Shown: positions 25,698 to 38,445 of the stretch, one piece after another | Layout: each line of letters begins with the position of its first letter | How positions within the stretch are numbered: the stretch's first letter is position 1 | Assembly (NCBI GenBank): GCA_963921795.1 | Contig: OY997645.1 | Span: 17,230,365 to 17,294,364 of the forward strand | Length of the DNA stretch: 64,000 nt | DNA from: Nannobrachium achirus | Taxonomy: Eukaryota > Chordata > Actinopteri > Myctophiformes > Myctophidae | Reading direction: 5' to 3' | The notes under the pieces: model-generated | Seen by the model: only the letters and a program-made list of their open reading frames with translations | Database searches by the model: none | Told to the model about the DNA's origin: nothing | Translations under genes and position numbers: made by a program

Positions 25698-28600
25698 TGC
25701 ATTTGTATGATCTAACCAGGGCATATACTGTTGTTGTTGTTTTTTGGCCATTTGATGTTTATTCCCTTGAGAACACACAGAAAACATGACATTCCAGCAA
25801 TGGGAGATGATCTCATTCTCTCTCTAAAAGACAATATTTATGCCACTTAGCATAAATATGAAACAACAATGTCACAGTGTAAAGAAATACATTAATCTGA
25901 CAAGCGTTTGTAGAAATGTAACATTAAGTCGGGGGGGCCGGGGGCAGGGTTGAACTTAGTCTCAAGAATTGTATTTTTATTTCAGCGAATGATATTTGGC
26001 TATTAACACATTGTCTGGTGATACATCCATAGAAACTGTCCACTTAACAATTTGCATGCCTAGAAAATACCCTGTATTTATCATTGTATTAAACTAGCTA
26101 TAGGTTAAGGGAGATAAGGAGGGCTAGGATCCGCAGTCGGGGTATACATGCAAGCCGTGTCCCTCAAATGAGTAGAAAATACCGTAGGCTATAGGAGACT
26201 TGTGTGACTCTCCAGAACTGTAGAGCTGTAGAACACTACAGCAAGTGAAAAGAAAGACACCACTGCCAGATATAAAGGTTTTGATTGAGCTCAGTATGTC
26301 TGAAAGCAGGAGTCGTCATTCTATATATCAAGGTGGAGCCATCAGAAATAATTCAAAAAAGATGACAAACTTCACAGTGGATCGAGGATGGAGGGGTAGA
26401 CTCATGACATATTGTAGACAGATCATTATCATCTGCTTCTTCCATGCACATATCAGACCAAAACAAAGGAACAAATGAATCACATTTGACTCAAGTATTT
26501 GATACAAAAATGAAATATGAAACAAAAACATCAATCCTAAGGTGTGTCTGATTTAGCTCAGAAGCGTTTGAAATATTCATGTGCCTGGTGAATAAAAACG
26601 AAGCACATTTCAAATAGTAGTTGAGAGTAAATATTTAATATAAATATTTGAAACTACTTTTGAATAACATTTTTTTTTTTTTTGTCCGGGACCAGCATGC
26701 ATCAACCAATAGCAGTGGCTTGGTAGGCGGTGGGGTCATTGCTGCGCAGTCACGTCTTACAGAAATTGTGCTTTCATGGATGTGCATTGCATGGAAGTAT
26801 CCTTCTATCAGCTGTGCCACAGTGATAAATAGTGTTTAAGCAGTCAGTTTCATTTCTTAGCAATGGAAGTTGAGAATACAGCAGTACCAATGGAGAAAAA
26901 AAAACACAGTTTCATTATCTGCCAAAGTGGCTCGTTAAAATGACTCACTTGGTGTATATGTCGCTGCCTTTTACACTTTTGGCTAGTGGCTAATGTAATG
27001 TTACATAATAGTAAAATGAGGTACTGCCTGGTTCCTCTTCATCAAGGCGTCTGGTTTGTTGGGGGTGACTGCTAGCTGCACACAAACATGACAGTATAAG
27101 CACACGGTTGATTTTGAAAAACGAAAACTGCATTGTGCTATACCCAGTACAAACAATGTGATCTAGAACAATGTCCCTATCCCTATCTTTATGAACTACT
27201 GTAAAGCAAAGCCTGATATCTTTCCTCCAGCTGGAGAGAGAGAGAGTTCCGCCGCAGTGTAATAGCAACACTGACAGGGAGGGGCAATTCCAATCTCACA
27301 TATCTTTAAACCTGTGATTAATAAGATTAGAGATCAAGGTAGCTGCTGCTGCAGAGAGATGAGATTAACATTCTACACCCTCTAAAAAGAAGATGGTAGA
27401 GTATCCATTATACGCCTGCGGTACTCGTATAGCGTGCGTTGCCGTCGGGCAGAAACCTTGTATCTCCATATTTTAACTTTGTATGTTTTTTTTTAAATTA
27501 ATGCCCTTCTTTATACTACACAGTGTTTGAATCCTGAAAAGTGACAACTTAGGACATATGAGGTTTCCGCCCGACAACAACCATATACAGTACTGTAACA
27601 TGAGCTATTACAGCAATATGTGGCCGTTGTGATTATAAAAAAAAAAAAGGCAATCTGACCCACCTTTAAGTGTAGATAATAGATATAATGCCTCCGTCTC
27701 TGTGTGTACTTGTGTCTACAAAACCAATCTATACTATAGATTGACACTCTAGAAGAGGTGTATTGCATGGGTTGGAGTAGAGGGTGGTGGTGGTGTTCAA
27801 AGGGGGCGTTGGGGGGGACAAGCTGGCCATTGACTAATTTAGGCATCGTGTTGAGGCCTGTCATGGAGAGTGGTTACTTGTGGTTAGCAGTGCATGCCAC
27901 CATGCAGAAGTAGTGACACCACTCACTCTTCAAAGAAAAGGGAGAGATTGTAGCGTATTCAGCCTCAATCCCCCCCCCCAGACAAATCAAAGAACATACA
28001 CAGCAAAATCCTGTTTGTTAAATGAAGCAACAAAACAAGACCCAACAGACTGTGGTTTGCAGTGATTTTAGAACAGCTATGGGCCGTTAAACAGAGTTCC
28101 TAAAACCCACTAAAATAACTGTGAACCACTGTTTTTAAATGGAAATCATAGGTACATCCCAATCAAAATAGCTTTTAATAACAATTTAACTACAAGAAAG
28201 ATTCATACAAGAAAGTTGTCCCCGACTGCCTGCGCAAACTAGACAGACGCTATCCCCTATAACTGCATGGAAGCTCATGAATGCACTTAACAAACATTTA
28301 AACTTGCAGTTACAAATGTGAAATGAATCTATTTTGAGCAACTCATTTCTCGCCTAACATGTAATCAGAAACCTTTCTTGTAACTCAAAACAAACAACAT
28401 AATCATTTTCAAACAATTCGCTTGGCGCAGTAATACTGATACATGCGATCACAGTTACGCGTGTATAAAGCGGTTGCTTTGAACGCGACTCAGCCAATCA
28501 TAATCACGGAACTATCCCTTTTAGAATGTTGATTCTGACAGTTCAAGATAACATTCAGAATTCTGCTGTCACTTTGATATGGCAAAACAATTCAGGGCAA

Positions 28601-28815
28601 TTCTTTTGTTATAGCAAAACAAAAGACAACACCCGATTTCTCTTTCCTTTTTTTCCCCCGCATACGCTACATTGCCATCGCGGTGGCGTTTTCCCCCTAT
28701 ATCTAAACTGGCTGTAACCACGCACCAAGCGTCTCATGACAGGCCTCTGTTGTCCACTGCGTCAGTCCGTCCTGCGATTCGGGGTTGAAAATCTGCAGCC
28801 GCGATCTTTTAATTG
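25698..28815. other. kcnj5: downstream flank of kcnj5, with one short MITE
   Basis: Presumed 3' untranslated region and flank of kcnj5 to an unknown extent, then intergenic DNA. It contains the family E copy at 27437-27583 and several A-runs or T-runs. No other gene recognised. Confidence 0.5.
27437..27583. mobile_element. family E MITE lacking the palindromic core
   Basis: Ends CGTTGCCGTCGGGCAGAAAC + CTTGTATCTCC and GGACATATGAGGTTTCCGCC + CGACAACAACC are the inverted ends of family E (as at 42657-42955), but only 147 bp apart. The hairpin core and its GATCTACAAGC arms are absent. Confidence 0.65.
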
Positions 28816-29195
28816 TCAATCTGTCAGTCTGTCCGTCAGGGGCTGCTGCTCCAGCGCGGCGGCCGAGCCGTTGGTCTCCCCTCTGTCGCAGCCCGGCTCC
28901 CCCTCGCCGTCGTCCTCCCGGCTCAGGGGGTCCCCGGTGGTGTGGTGGGTGTTCTCCAGGGCGTGGGTTTTGAGCTCGGGGGAGAGCAGGGACAGCTGGG
29001 GCAGCAGCGGCGCCTCCCGCAGCTTGATGGCCATCTCCTTGGCACTGCAGGAGGGCGTGTTGGTCTCGTAGATGTCGTGGAAGCTGTTGTAGTCCACCTC
29101 GTAGAAGCCCTTCTCCAGGGAGAGCACCGGGGTGAAGCGGTAGCCCCACAGCACCTCCTTGTCCAGGTAGGAGCTCCGCGCCTGGCACGTCATCC
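28816..29195 (-). CDS. kcnj5: kcnj5 coding exon 3 (C-terminal domain)
   Basis: Encodes the last two bases of codon 313 through residue 438 and the stop. Acceptor CAAACAG|GGATG at 29197-29196; joining to the previous exon rebuilds [13 protein letters not shown], the invariant GIRK junction. The segments [20 protein letters not shown] and [20 protein letters not shown] are the end of the cytoplasmic beta-sandwich, which carries G-beta-gamma contacts in GIRKs. The tail after about residue 370 is acidic and low in conservation, ending RLTD. It lacks the ESKV-type PDZ ligand of GIRK2 and GIRK3, as expected for GIRK4. Third codon positions are strongly G/C-rich compared with the AT-rich intron, as in exon 2. 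Confidence 0.94.
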
Positions 29196-29469
29196 CTGTT
29201 TGACGGACATGGACGCATACATATTAACAGACATGCATAACATGCATAAATGAAATGGACGCACGCATACCCCACAGGCATAATGCAAAACATTCACACG
29301 GGCATATACAACAAGTACCCACAGGCATATACAGAACATACACACAGGCAGATACAGAACACACCCACAGGCAAGTAAACATGCAATCAGAAGGGTAGTA
29401 CCGGTGCACACACACATCCACCACAATGAGACAGATGGAAAGGGTTGTTTGGGGGTGGTGGGACAGACA

Positions 29470-29470
<1 letters not shown>

Positions 29471-29559
<89 letters not shown>
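29471..29559 (+). repeat. (CA)n microsatellite in kcnj5 intron
   Basis: About 89 bases of CA. Confidence 0.98.
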
Positions 29560-29563
<4 letters not shown>

Positions 29564-30429
29564 CAGAGATTGAGAGAGAAAGAGAGAACAACATTAAATA
29601 ATTGACAAACATGGTTCAACTCTTGTATCAACAACAGGCTGAGGCCTCTGAGGAGCCATCAGTCAGAATAAGCAATGAACAGGTGGAACTATGGGTTCAA
29701 CTTGTCTCCACAATAAGGACCTTGTCTCTGTCTCACACAGTGTCAGTCCAAGAATGATTTCCCAATACTACCATAGAAATTATTGTGTCTTCATATCTCC
29801 CTCATTGACGCCGTGATCTGTTACTCAATGTGGAAATCAAAGTCTCTAATGCTAGGCCTACTGATAGAAGAGATAACTCATTAGCCAACAATTCCAAGGG
29901 ACGGTAAAACAGTCCCTGTCAGTGGCAACGTCTCAGCACTATTAGTAGCAACGCTCATCAGAATTCGCGACAGAACACTGTTGCTAAGGTTGTTGTAGTT
30001 CTGGAGCGGTATCATTACTGACAAAATATGAAAGTGCACCAGCTAACTTACAGTAGAGGAACTGTAGCTGAAATACACTGAACATTCAACATGATCAAAG
30101 ACTGAGTGGGCAAGGATGCCAATGGATGAAAAGGATGCACTGTAAACAGAAACAAAATATATATATATATATAGTTTTCATGAGCTACCGCTGTGTTAAG
30201 AAGACTGACTAGTTAAGAAATGTTCAAGTTAAATGTGGGCAGTGTCTATGCATGCCTAATGTAAGTCTAAAGGTGCTCTATCACACTGTTTCTCAACCTG
30301 TGGGCCATGAGGATATATGTCACCCAAATAATTGATAAAACACTAAGATCTTAAAGAAAAGCGAACAACCAGGTGCGCACAGGAAAGATAAAAAGGTAAA
30401 AATAGTTAAACGTATCAATGGTGCTCACA

Positions 30430-30535
30430 GATTAAACACTTTGCCAACATGTTTCGACCTCGGCAGGTCTTCATGAGGGCGAAATTTTGCCCCGATGAAG
30501 ACCTTCCAAGGGTCAAAACTTGTCAGTTTCCTTTT
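30430..30535. mobile_element. Penelope-like remnant with paired hammerhead-like motifs
   Basis: On the minus strand CTCATGAAGACCTGCCGAGG + TCGAAACATG has the hammerhead layout CUGAUGA-stem II-GAAA, with a 5-bp stem GACCT/AGGTC and one core mismatch. About 20 bases away on the plus strand CCGATGAAGACCTTCCAAGG + GTCAAAAC is its worn partner, so the two form an imperfect palindrome. Hammerhead motifs in repeated terminal regions are a known trait of Penelope-like retroelements. No reverse transcriptase is present. Confidence 0.45.
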
Positions 30536-31005
30536 ATTAAATACATTTTCCTCCTTTTCACTCCTGAGTGCCCGAATCGTTTTCTTTTTTTTTCTTTTTT
30601 TACACAAATATTTTAGACTAATAAAAAGTCATTGTATTTTTTCTTCTGTAAAACCTTGCAAATTGATTCTACGTTGTGATACTGACCAATAGAAGATGGC
30701 ATTAAGTATTCTATGTTACTTCCATTGATCCAAGCCGCAACACAATCGATAGATTGATTGTTACACGCCCTGAAAATGCACCCACCCATCTGACCACCTA
30801 ATACAGCATTGTTGGGCCGCAAACTGCTCTATCAGGATAGTGTAGCTAAATGAGAATAATGTGTCTGTCTTCAGAGCGGCTGTAAACAGAGGTGAATCCA
30901 GGATGGTGGAAATGTCTGTTGAGCCATCTGGAGGTGCCGGGGGTCTACATCTACTCAACATCTGTGATGGAAGGTCCCTCACTTAATAACCCTAATTACA
31001 ATCTT

Positions 31006-31014
<9 letters not shown>

Positions 31015-31066
<52 letters not shown>

Positions 31067-31077
31067 CCCACACACAC
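31015..31077 (+). repeat. (CA)n microsatellite, interrupted
   Basis: About 62 bases of CA with CG and CCA breaks. Confidence 0.95.
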
Positions 31078-32811
31078 TCTCCCACCCACTTCACTCCCCT
31101 CTACAATGGCACTCACCCTAAAAAGCGCATGGGATGGCTAGATTACATCCTGTGCATTGGTAAATACCTATACAGCCATTACCCTTGAGGCCCTAATATT
31201 GATTCGAAATAATTATTCTACTGACTAGGATAATGCTCACAGTAACCAACACCACAGTGCAACCCATATGGTAAATCAATGGATCTTTAGAAGAAGAAAG
31301 AAAGGGAGAAAGAAAAAGCCCCATCAATTGCTTTTGCAAGCAAGCAAGCGGAATGCATAATGCATTTATTTTTCTTCTTCAGTGGTTGAATAAAATGTGC
31401 TTTGTGCAACGTGCATGCATCTGCTGTGATCTACTGATAAATGGAGTTGGTCCCTGGTGAGTGCTGCTGTTATATTACATCTAGCTTTTGGAAAGCCATT
31501 AGTCTGGATGAGAAATCGTGCAATCTATTCTACTGGGATATGTGCTGACCTTATAGGCCTAAACTTTGTATAATTTTAATATAGGGGAACAGAAACCAAA
31601 TCGGCACTGGATAAAATGTTCTTGGGCTGTCACGTCGTCATTCTGGGATCCTGCAGGTGTTGCCCAAGTTCTCTGCTACGAAGGGTTCACTTATTCAGTT
31701 GGGAATTTGACCGGAGCAGTTGAACATGATTAAATGGGATTTGAATTTCATGATATAAAATGGTTTAAGTTCTTAACTTTGCTCAGCAGTCTCGCTGGAG
31801 ATGTACAGCCCTATAACATTTTGATAGCTTCCATGCATCATTGCAATTTATTTTATTTTTTCAATCCAATCAACTAAGCATTCCGGGATTTAAAATTCCA
31901 AATTTCCATTAACATGACTGTGATATGACATTGTAATGAAAGATGTTGTGTATGTCTATGGCAGGGTTACTCTTTTATTTGTTTGTTTGCACAATCCTGT
32001 GGATGTCTTGAAGACTGAATAGACCAATTGACTTGATTGCATTGATTCGTCAACATAAATAAAAGCATTTATGATGAGCATAATGTGTGGGCCACAAAAT
32101 CTCATACAGACATCGTTATTATACACTGTATATGTCTGCTAAATTCTTACCTGGTATACCATTAATCCTGCTTTTATGCAAGCAATACAGATTATGAGAG
32201 AATCATGGAGACAAGGAAATGTTATTAAAGGGGAGAACGACCCATTTTCAATATTGAACTATGTGGTTCTCCCCTTTAAACAGTCTCTATTTTATCTATA
32301 AACAAATGTAAGCCTCTGAAGCCAGACCATGAAAATACTACCTCACACCTGCTATCTTCATACTACAACAAGTAAAACAAGACTATGTTGGCAACATCAA
32401 CAGCCTGTTGATGCACTGTAAACAGACTGCACTGTAGTTACTTTGGTTTATACAGTATAACAGTAACTGTCCTCAGACTTACTTAGTACAGGGGGGGCTG
32501 CCACTTTCTTTGCGTGTTAGGAATGTTTGTTTTTTCCCTAAACAAGATTGAGTGTTAAAATACTAACATGAATTCAACATATTATTAGCAAAGTCAATTC
32601 AACAGCATTGTTGATAGTTCTGTCAAACTAATCTATGAAGCCATCAATACTGCGGCATCACTGGTAGGCAACCCATATAGGCACTAAGGAAAACACAGTG
32701 GAATACTTCCAAGTTAATCTCAACTCTTGAATCTCTCAGCAGTCAACAGACATTGATGAGACAATCAGTTAAAAACACTAGCTCTGAATGAGCTTTGAAA
32801 GTCGCATTGTG

Positions 32812-33345
32812 GGGCTCGGGCAGTGCAGCGGTAAAGCGCCTGCCCAACACCGCTGAGGTCGTAGGTTGGAATCCACCATGATGCATCCAGTTTTGTCGTG
32901 CGTCTATTATAGTACACAAGCACAATTGGCCCGTGTCCGGGGGAGGGAAGCTGGGCAGGCAGGGTGACAATAGTTACTGCACATACTCCTATGAGCTGGG
33001 GGGCGACAACTGTGAGTACGTGCATCCGGCTTTGTCGGGCGTCTATAGTACACAAACACAATTTGGCCGTGACCAGGGGAGAGAACCTGGGCAGGGAGGG
33101 TGACAATAGTTACTGCACGTCCTATGACTATGAGCTGGGGGGGTGGCAACTCTGAGCAGGCAGTGTTGGGCTGGAGGATTAGAATGAAGGCTCTACGTCC
33201 TCCCGGTGGGGGCTCCTCACTGGTATAGGTGAGTAGGATAGAGTAGGATACAACAGCAGTGACAACACAGAAATGTGTGTGGGGGAATCAATTGGCATTA
33301 TGGGTATGAAAAGGGGTAAAAAAGCTAAAAAATAAATCAAGTTGC
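32812..33345 (+). mobile_element. tRNA-derived SINE with duplicated body
   Basis: A-box-like GCAGTGCAGCGGTAAAGCG at about 32819 and B-box-like GTAGGTTGGAATCC at about 32861 have tRNA spacing. The body block from GCATCCAGTTTTGTCGTGCG to CTCCTATGAGCTGGGGGG (32883-33003) recurs at about 33022-33142 (GCATCCGGCTTTGTCGGGCG to GACTATGAGCTGGGGGG). An A-rich tail with AATAAATCAAG ends near 33345. Confidence 0.7.
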
Positions 33346-33407
33346 ATTGTAGGCTTTCTCAAACATAAATAAAATGTAATATGCAACAGAATTTACAGTA
33401 TGTAGCA

Positions 33408-33485
33408 CAATGTATGTGGGGGTCACTGCTTTGTCTCTCTCTCTCTCAGCTAAGAGGTCCTTGGCCTGAACAATTTTAAATACCC
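33408..33485 (-). mobile_element. hAT-like family D end fragment
   Basis: GGGGGTCACTGCTTTGTCTC and AGAGGTCCTTGGCCTGAACA match the reversed start of the 35360 and 52460 elements. No intact terminus remains. Confidence 0.5.
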
Positions 33486-34273
33486 CATGGTTTTTAGATA
33501 GAGGAATCATTATACTGTATACTGTGTCACCAGGAAATGTGCCAGCATGATTTTCGTAATTCAGAACAGCGATGATGACAACAACGACCCAAGACTACCA
33601 CACGAGAGGCCACCCCTCCCCCTTCACCCCTTCCCTCCCCTCTTCTCCCCCCTTTCTAGTCACTTTTTTCAGCGCCATCAAGGTTGAAGAGCCAACGTGC
33701 ATGTGGGAGAGCCCATCACCTCTTTGCATTAATTGGCCTTCCAGAGGAGCTGAATAACATAACCACACACCCACGCACAGCGTACGTGCCCCTCTTAACC
33801 CTGAAAGTCGACAGGGCTAAGGCAAAATCCATTGGGATAAAATAAAAAAAATAAAAAGACGAGTGACCTGCAAGCCAGCCAGCACGTCAAGGCTACGGTT
33901 CCCATGGCTATTTTTTGACAGCTGTGCTGGCAGTGAATTCAGCTGACACCGTGAAACACTGAGGGTCAATGCTGCACCGCACTCACAGTCTGAATACACA
34001 CAGGAAATTATGGGACGTAATGACCACATTTCTGTCAAGAAGCCCTTCAGTAACTCGCTGAAACATTGAATTAAAAGAAAAGAAAAAACATGCATACACA
34101 AATTACTATCCCTTGGGCTGTAGAAGGCTAATATGCACTATGCAACACATAACGAATGTATTAATGATCTATTTATGTGATGAATAAAAGGATACATTGT
34201 ATTTCACATTGCCGGTACCTCTAATTTGTTAGATGGGATTTTAATTATGATCAGATATTTTGGTGCTCTAGAT

Positions 34274-34650
34274 TAGTGTTTCTCAACCACTGTGCCTGGG
34301 GACCTTTGGTGTGCCCCTGAGAATGGTCAAGTGTGCCCCTTGAAACTGCTTGAAAGCCAGTATTGTATTTATCATTTTAAAAATGATTTAAACTAGTGAA
34401 AACAGCCGATCTACAAGCACACAACGCCACGCGTTGTGTGCTTGTAGATCTGCTGTTTTCACTACTGTTGTGTGACAGCCTTGTATGATGAAGCAGGACT
34501 TTACTTTACGAAGAAACGTACACATTTTAAACTTGGAGATACAAGGTTTCTTCCCGACAATGACGATATTATGTTGGTGTGCCGCTGTGCCCATGGATTC
34601 TTGGGACATGAAAAGTGTGCCCATACAGAAAAAAAGGTTGAGAACCACTG
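34274..34650 (+). mobile_element. hAT-type MITE, family C
   Basis: Ends TAGTGTTTCTCAACCACTG and GGTTGAGAACCACTG, 377 bp. Flanked by CTCTAGAT and CTCTATAT (7 of 8 identical). GTGTGCCCC-type words recur just inside both ends. The interior holds family E sequence and the palindromic module at 34392-34465 (GCCGATCTACAAGCACACAA, TTGTGTGCTTGTAGATCTGC). No transposase. Confidence 0.9.
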
Positions 34651-35359
34651 CTCTATATTCATCAACCACAACCAAATCAAACAGTTTATTTTTTATCTTA
34701 ATAGAGAACTATGAAACTCATGTTGAGAGAACCTCATACTGGGCCTTTTTTTTTCCTCCTTAAAAAAGGCCATTTCACAATAGGGGGGCCACAGCCAGAG
34801 GCTATGTCTATGTGTGGGCGAAGGGAATTGGGAATCCCTGTACTACAGCGCTGCACTGCCTACAATTTTATTCATTATTTCCTATCTAGTGAGAAGGAAA
34901 AGGGCAGAATGTTCCTTGGCGTGATAAATCATCCTCTTATTTTACGTGTCGGTTGCAGGCTCAATTGTGCGGCGGGTGTGTGAGAAGCCAGCGTCACTGG
35001 TGATTTTCCTAAACTGACTCACTTGTATTACGCAAGTCTTGCTGCCCGCTTGTCAGTGTAAGAAGTAAAACTGATGTAGGCCCATTAGGCGTACAATTAA
35101 GCCATTCTGTCGCCAAGTTATCTATCAATTTCTCTCTTTGATTCATATGGTGATACTGCAGGAAATATTTTTTTCTTTTTTTTTGCAGGTGTTTGCATAA
35201 CCTGATTAGTTAGACATCAGAAGTAAACAGTGTGCATTTTCCTCAATGGGACTGACTAGATATACAATATGTAATCTGCTGCTGGGACATAGAATGCCTT
35301 TTTTCCCCCTTCTTTTTTACTGAAACGGAAATAGAACACGCTCACGCAATTGCTTATTG

Positions 35360-35802
35360 CAGGGGTCTTCAGCGTTTTCAGGCCAGGGACCCCTTAGTTG
35401 AGAGAGAGATGAATTAGGGACCCCCACGACCTGTTAATAGATTCCATGTAGTTTAATCGTTTGACAGCACGATCATCAGTGTATTTTGGATTCATGTCAA
35501 TTTGTGTTTTCAGATATTTAACCACTTGAACCGTCAATACTTGACCTTTCACCCTCTACTTAGTCTGCTCTTTTCCCCCTCTACACCAAAGCTCTTTGCT
35601 AAAAATAGCCGATCTACAAGCTCACAACGCCTCGGCGTTGTGAGCTTGTAGATCTGCTATTTTTGGGTAGAGTTCTCAGAATATGGACACTAGGGTTCAA
35701 GTGGTTAATATAAAAAAGGAGAAAAAAAAAAGATTTGGAGGACCCCCTGTAGTGACTCGGAGGACCCCCTAGGGGTCCCGGACCCCCTGTTGAAGACCCA
35801 TG
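35360..35802 (+). mobile_element. hAT-type MITE, family D, complete
   Basis: CAGGGGTCTTCAGCGTTTTC to CCTGTTGAAGACCCATG, 443 bp, flanked by a perfect duplication GCTTATTG (35352-35359, 35803-35810). GGGACCCC-type runs lie inside both ends. The module at 35601-35666 is an almost perfect hairpin (AATAGCCGATCTACAAGCTC with GAGCTTGTAGATCTGCTATT). The sister copy is 52460-52887. Confidence 0.93.
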
Positions 35803-36385
35803 GCTTATTGGATGTTGTCTGTGACCTGTGAACGGAGGCCAGTGGTCATTAGCTCTGACTAATGCCACTCAAAACATGCCACCATCTTCTGCCAGACTTG
35901 ACTGAGGGGATGCTTCAGGCCAAACCCCCCGTGGCCTGCTGTTCCCCTGGGTCTCCTCTCCGGGGTCGATAGCACACTGACCTGACGTACTGTATATTTC
36001 AAACCCTGTGTGTCAAATGTGGTACTTGCTTGTAATTTACACAAAGTCCCATGAAATCAATGTCATTAGCAAAGAGCGGGGCCATATTTCCTCTCAAAGC
36101 TATCGACTTGCTTTCTCAATGATTAAAATCATCTCATGTGAACTAGCTAGGTGAAAGCTTACAATCCCCCCCAAGCCTGAGGGGCTGGAGGAATACGACC
36201 CCTTCCCCTCCTCCCCCCAATCTCCTTTTAATTCCCAGGAGACAAACACTCCGTGATTGGATCCATACGTCTCTTTAAAGATAATGACAAGCGGGGGAAC
36301 AGGAAGTGTGGAAGAGACAGAAGAAGAACACATTTGTTCACCGCTCAGCGGTCAGCGATTGTGACACGTTTAATCCTCCCCAACA

Positions 36386-36397
36386 CCCCCCCCCCCC

Positions 36398-36433
<36 letters not shown>
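36386..36433 (+). repeat. C-run followed by (CA)n
   Basis: About 15 C then about 33 bases of CA, in kcnj5 intron 2. Confidence 0.95.
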
Positions 36434-36434
<1 letters not shown>

Positions 36435-38445
36435 CCCGCGCACACCGCGGGTCCCCGCGAGGCGAGGCGGAAGGCGATGCGATTTAATGCCTGAGTCAAG
36501 TGTCCAACGGTGTGAGCAAAGGGAGCCACGATGACTACTGGTGCCGAAAATATATAAATAAATGAATAAAATACTAAGAGAAATAGAGCAGAAATATTCA
36601 GACGCATGAAAGGCTGTGCCACATTGCATTAGGTTGGGAGAGACTGGGCGAGTGGTTTATTTTATGCCTTTTGTATATATATAAAAAAAAGAAAATAAAA
36701 TGGGGCAATTGAAGTTTGAATGGGCACTAAAAGCCAGTAATCATGTTAATGAATATATGGAATAGAGAGTGATGGTGGACGAGTTACATGTATAATGCAT
36801 TGTATTTGAAATGAGGCCTTGGGCCAGTAAATGATGCGTATTGCGTATGGGCCTACTGTATTTATTTACTTGACTTGGAGCCAACGCTGCTCATGAAAAA
36901 CGCATGTCAGGACAGCAAATATGTAATTAGCCAGGGTGCTTCGTGCAGTAAATGTGCATTTATCCCCTTACGTTAAAGTGATAAATACGAGGATCAATAT
37001 TCCATAGGATTTCCACAAGCTTTTCAAGGCTAATGGAACACTAGCTGGGGATCTCATGAATACGATCAATTTAAGAATCCCCTGGAATGCCGTAGGGTAT
37101 TGAGAGTGTGTCGTTAGTCTTGTAACCGTTCTTTTCTTTTTTTTCTTCTTTTTAGTTCAGAATAAAAAAAGCCACTGCATATTTTACTTCCAAGGTTTAA
37201 TTACAGTCGTGGAAGGACAAATTACTTTCTGGCCGAAGGATGGCACTTGCCTGACGGTGAAACTGCCTTGAAGCAGTCTTCATCACTGCTTGTACTAAAG
37301 ATACCAGTGGTGTGGGCAGATAAAGTTTGTTCGTTTGGGAATAAACACTTTCAAAGAGACGGCCCTGGTGTAGCAACAGAGGAAATGTGGGCTGCAGTGC
37401 GTAGAGACGGTTGCAAGTTGCAACACAGACCTGCACCTCCAGTCAGAATTATGTCAAAGGATCACGTGGAAACTATGGCTGTGTGATACATGTACTCCTC
37501 AATATTATTTGCCTATCCCTATAATGTTGGTAATCTAGAAATGAAAGATTGTGGCTTTTTTTGAGCGTTGCTTTGTGTTTTTCACCATGTGTTGTTCCAA
37601 GGGTTTTTTCCATTTTCATTGGATGACGTAAGGGTTTTCCCATATGGGGTTAGAACCACACGTGACATGACGTCACAGGATACCAGTATTTGATATTATG
37701 GGAAAACACTTATATAAAACTTTCTAAGTTGCTATGGTCAACTACTAAACCCCTATATGTTGTTGACTGGGTCCCCAGGGTTCTATTCTATCCCTCCTGT
37801 TTTCCCTCCATAAAATCTTTTAGCTGAAAATAGCTGATCAGCTTCTTTTTATTTATTGCCAAATGTTCATCTACTTTTGCAGAATGTCTGCTTATTATGA
37901 AAAGCGTAGAATATGGATGTTGTTTCGTGTCTGCTGAATGTCACATGGAAATGCAAAAAGATTTAAGCTTTAAGATTTTACTATTGTTTTACTTTTTTCC
38001 CAATTTTCCCCCTTTTATCAATCAACTAAGACAGACTACAGACAGTGGTGTGCTCTCTAACCCCCATGAGATCTATAATATAAGACCTGCCTTAATTTAT
38101 AACTCCCCCAGTTCCCTCTGTTTATTCAAATTTGTCCCTACTGCATTTTACAATCCTTTAACATCCTTACTTCCCTATTTCTCTTTGCCTCTCTCCATTG
38201 ATTCCCCCGTTGACCCACCCATCAATCTATTGATATTTCTTCCCTTGTCTGCCCCACCAATGCTTCTTTTCCATCCATCCATCCATCTATCCATCCATCT
38301 TTATTGTCAACCTCCCTTTCTTCCTAAACCCAGGACAAACCGTTCATTAATCCATCAATCTACTTGCTCCCTCCATCTTTTCATCAATCTACCCTCCCAT
38401 GTGTACGTATTTCAACACTACCACCCCCGCCATCCCTTTTCGTAC

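Larger units (their letters stand above)
29196..38445 (-). other. kcnj5: kcnj5 intron between coding exons 2 and 3
   Basis: Phase-1 intron of 9250 bases. It contains two (CA)n arrays, a hAT 5' end fragment near 30286-30320 (CACTGTTTCTCAACC), the Penelope/hammerhead-like region at 30440-30535, a SINE at 32812-33345, a family D remnant near 33410-33485, hAT-like elements at 34274-34650 and 35360-35802, a C-run plus (CA)n at 36386-36433, and a (CCAT)n-like patch at 38268-38302 close to exon 2. A segment at 37590-37680 (CAAGGGTTTT, CATTGGATGA, TGACGTCAC) resembles 17460-17540. No further coding exon seen. Confidence 0.85.

Noticed and set aside
28703..29293. 196-codon minus-strand and 146-codon plus-strand frames
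   Set aside because: Both overlap kcnj5 exon 3 in other frames. Only the frame ending at 28816 rebuilds the GIRK junction and C-terminal domain.
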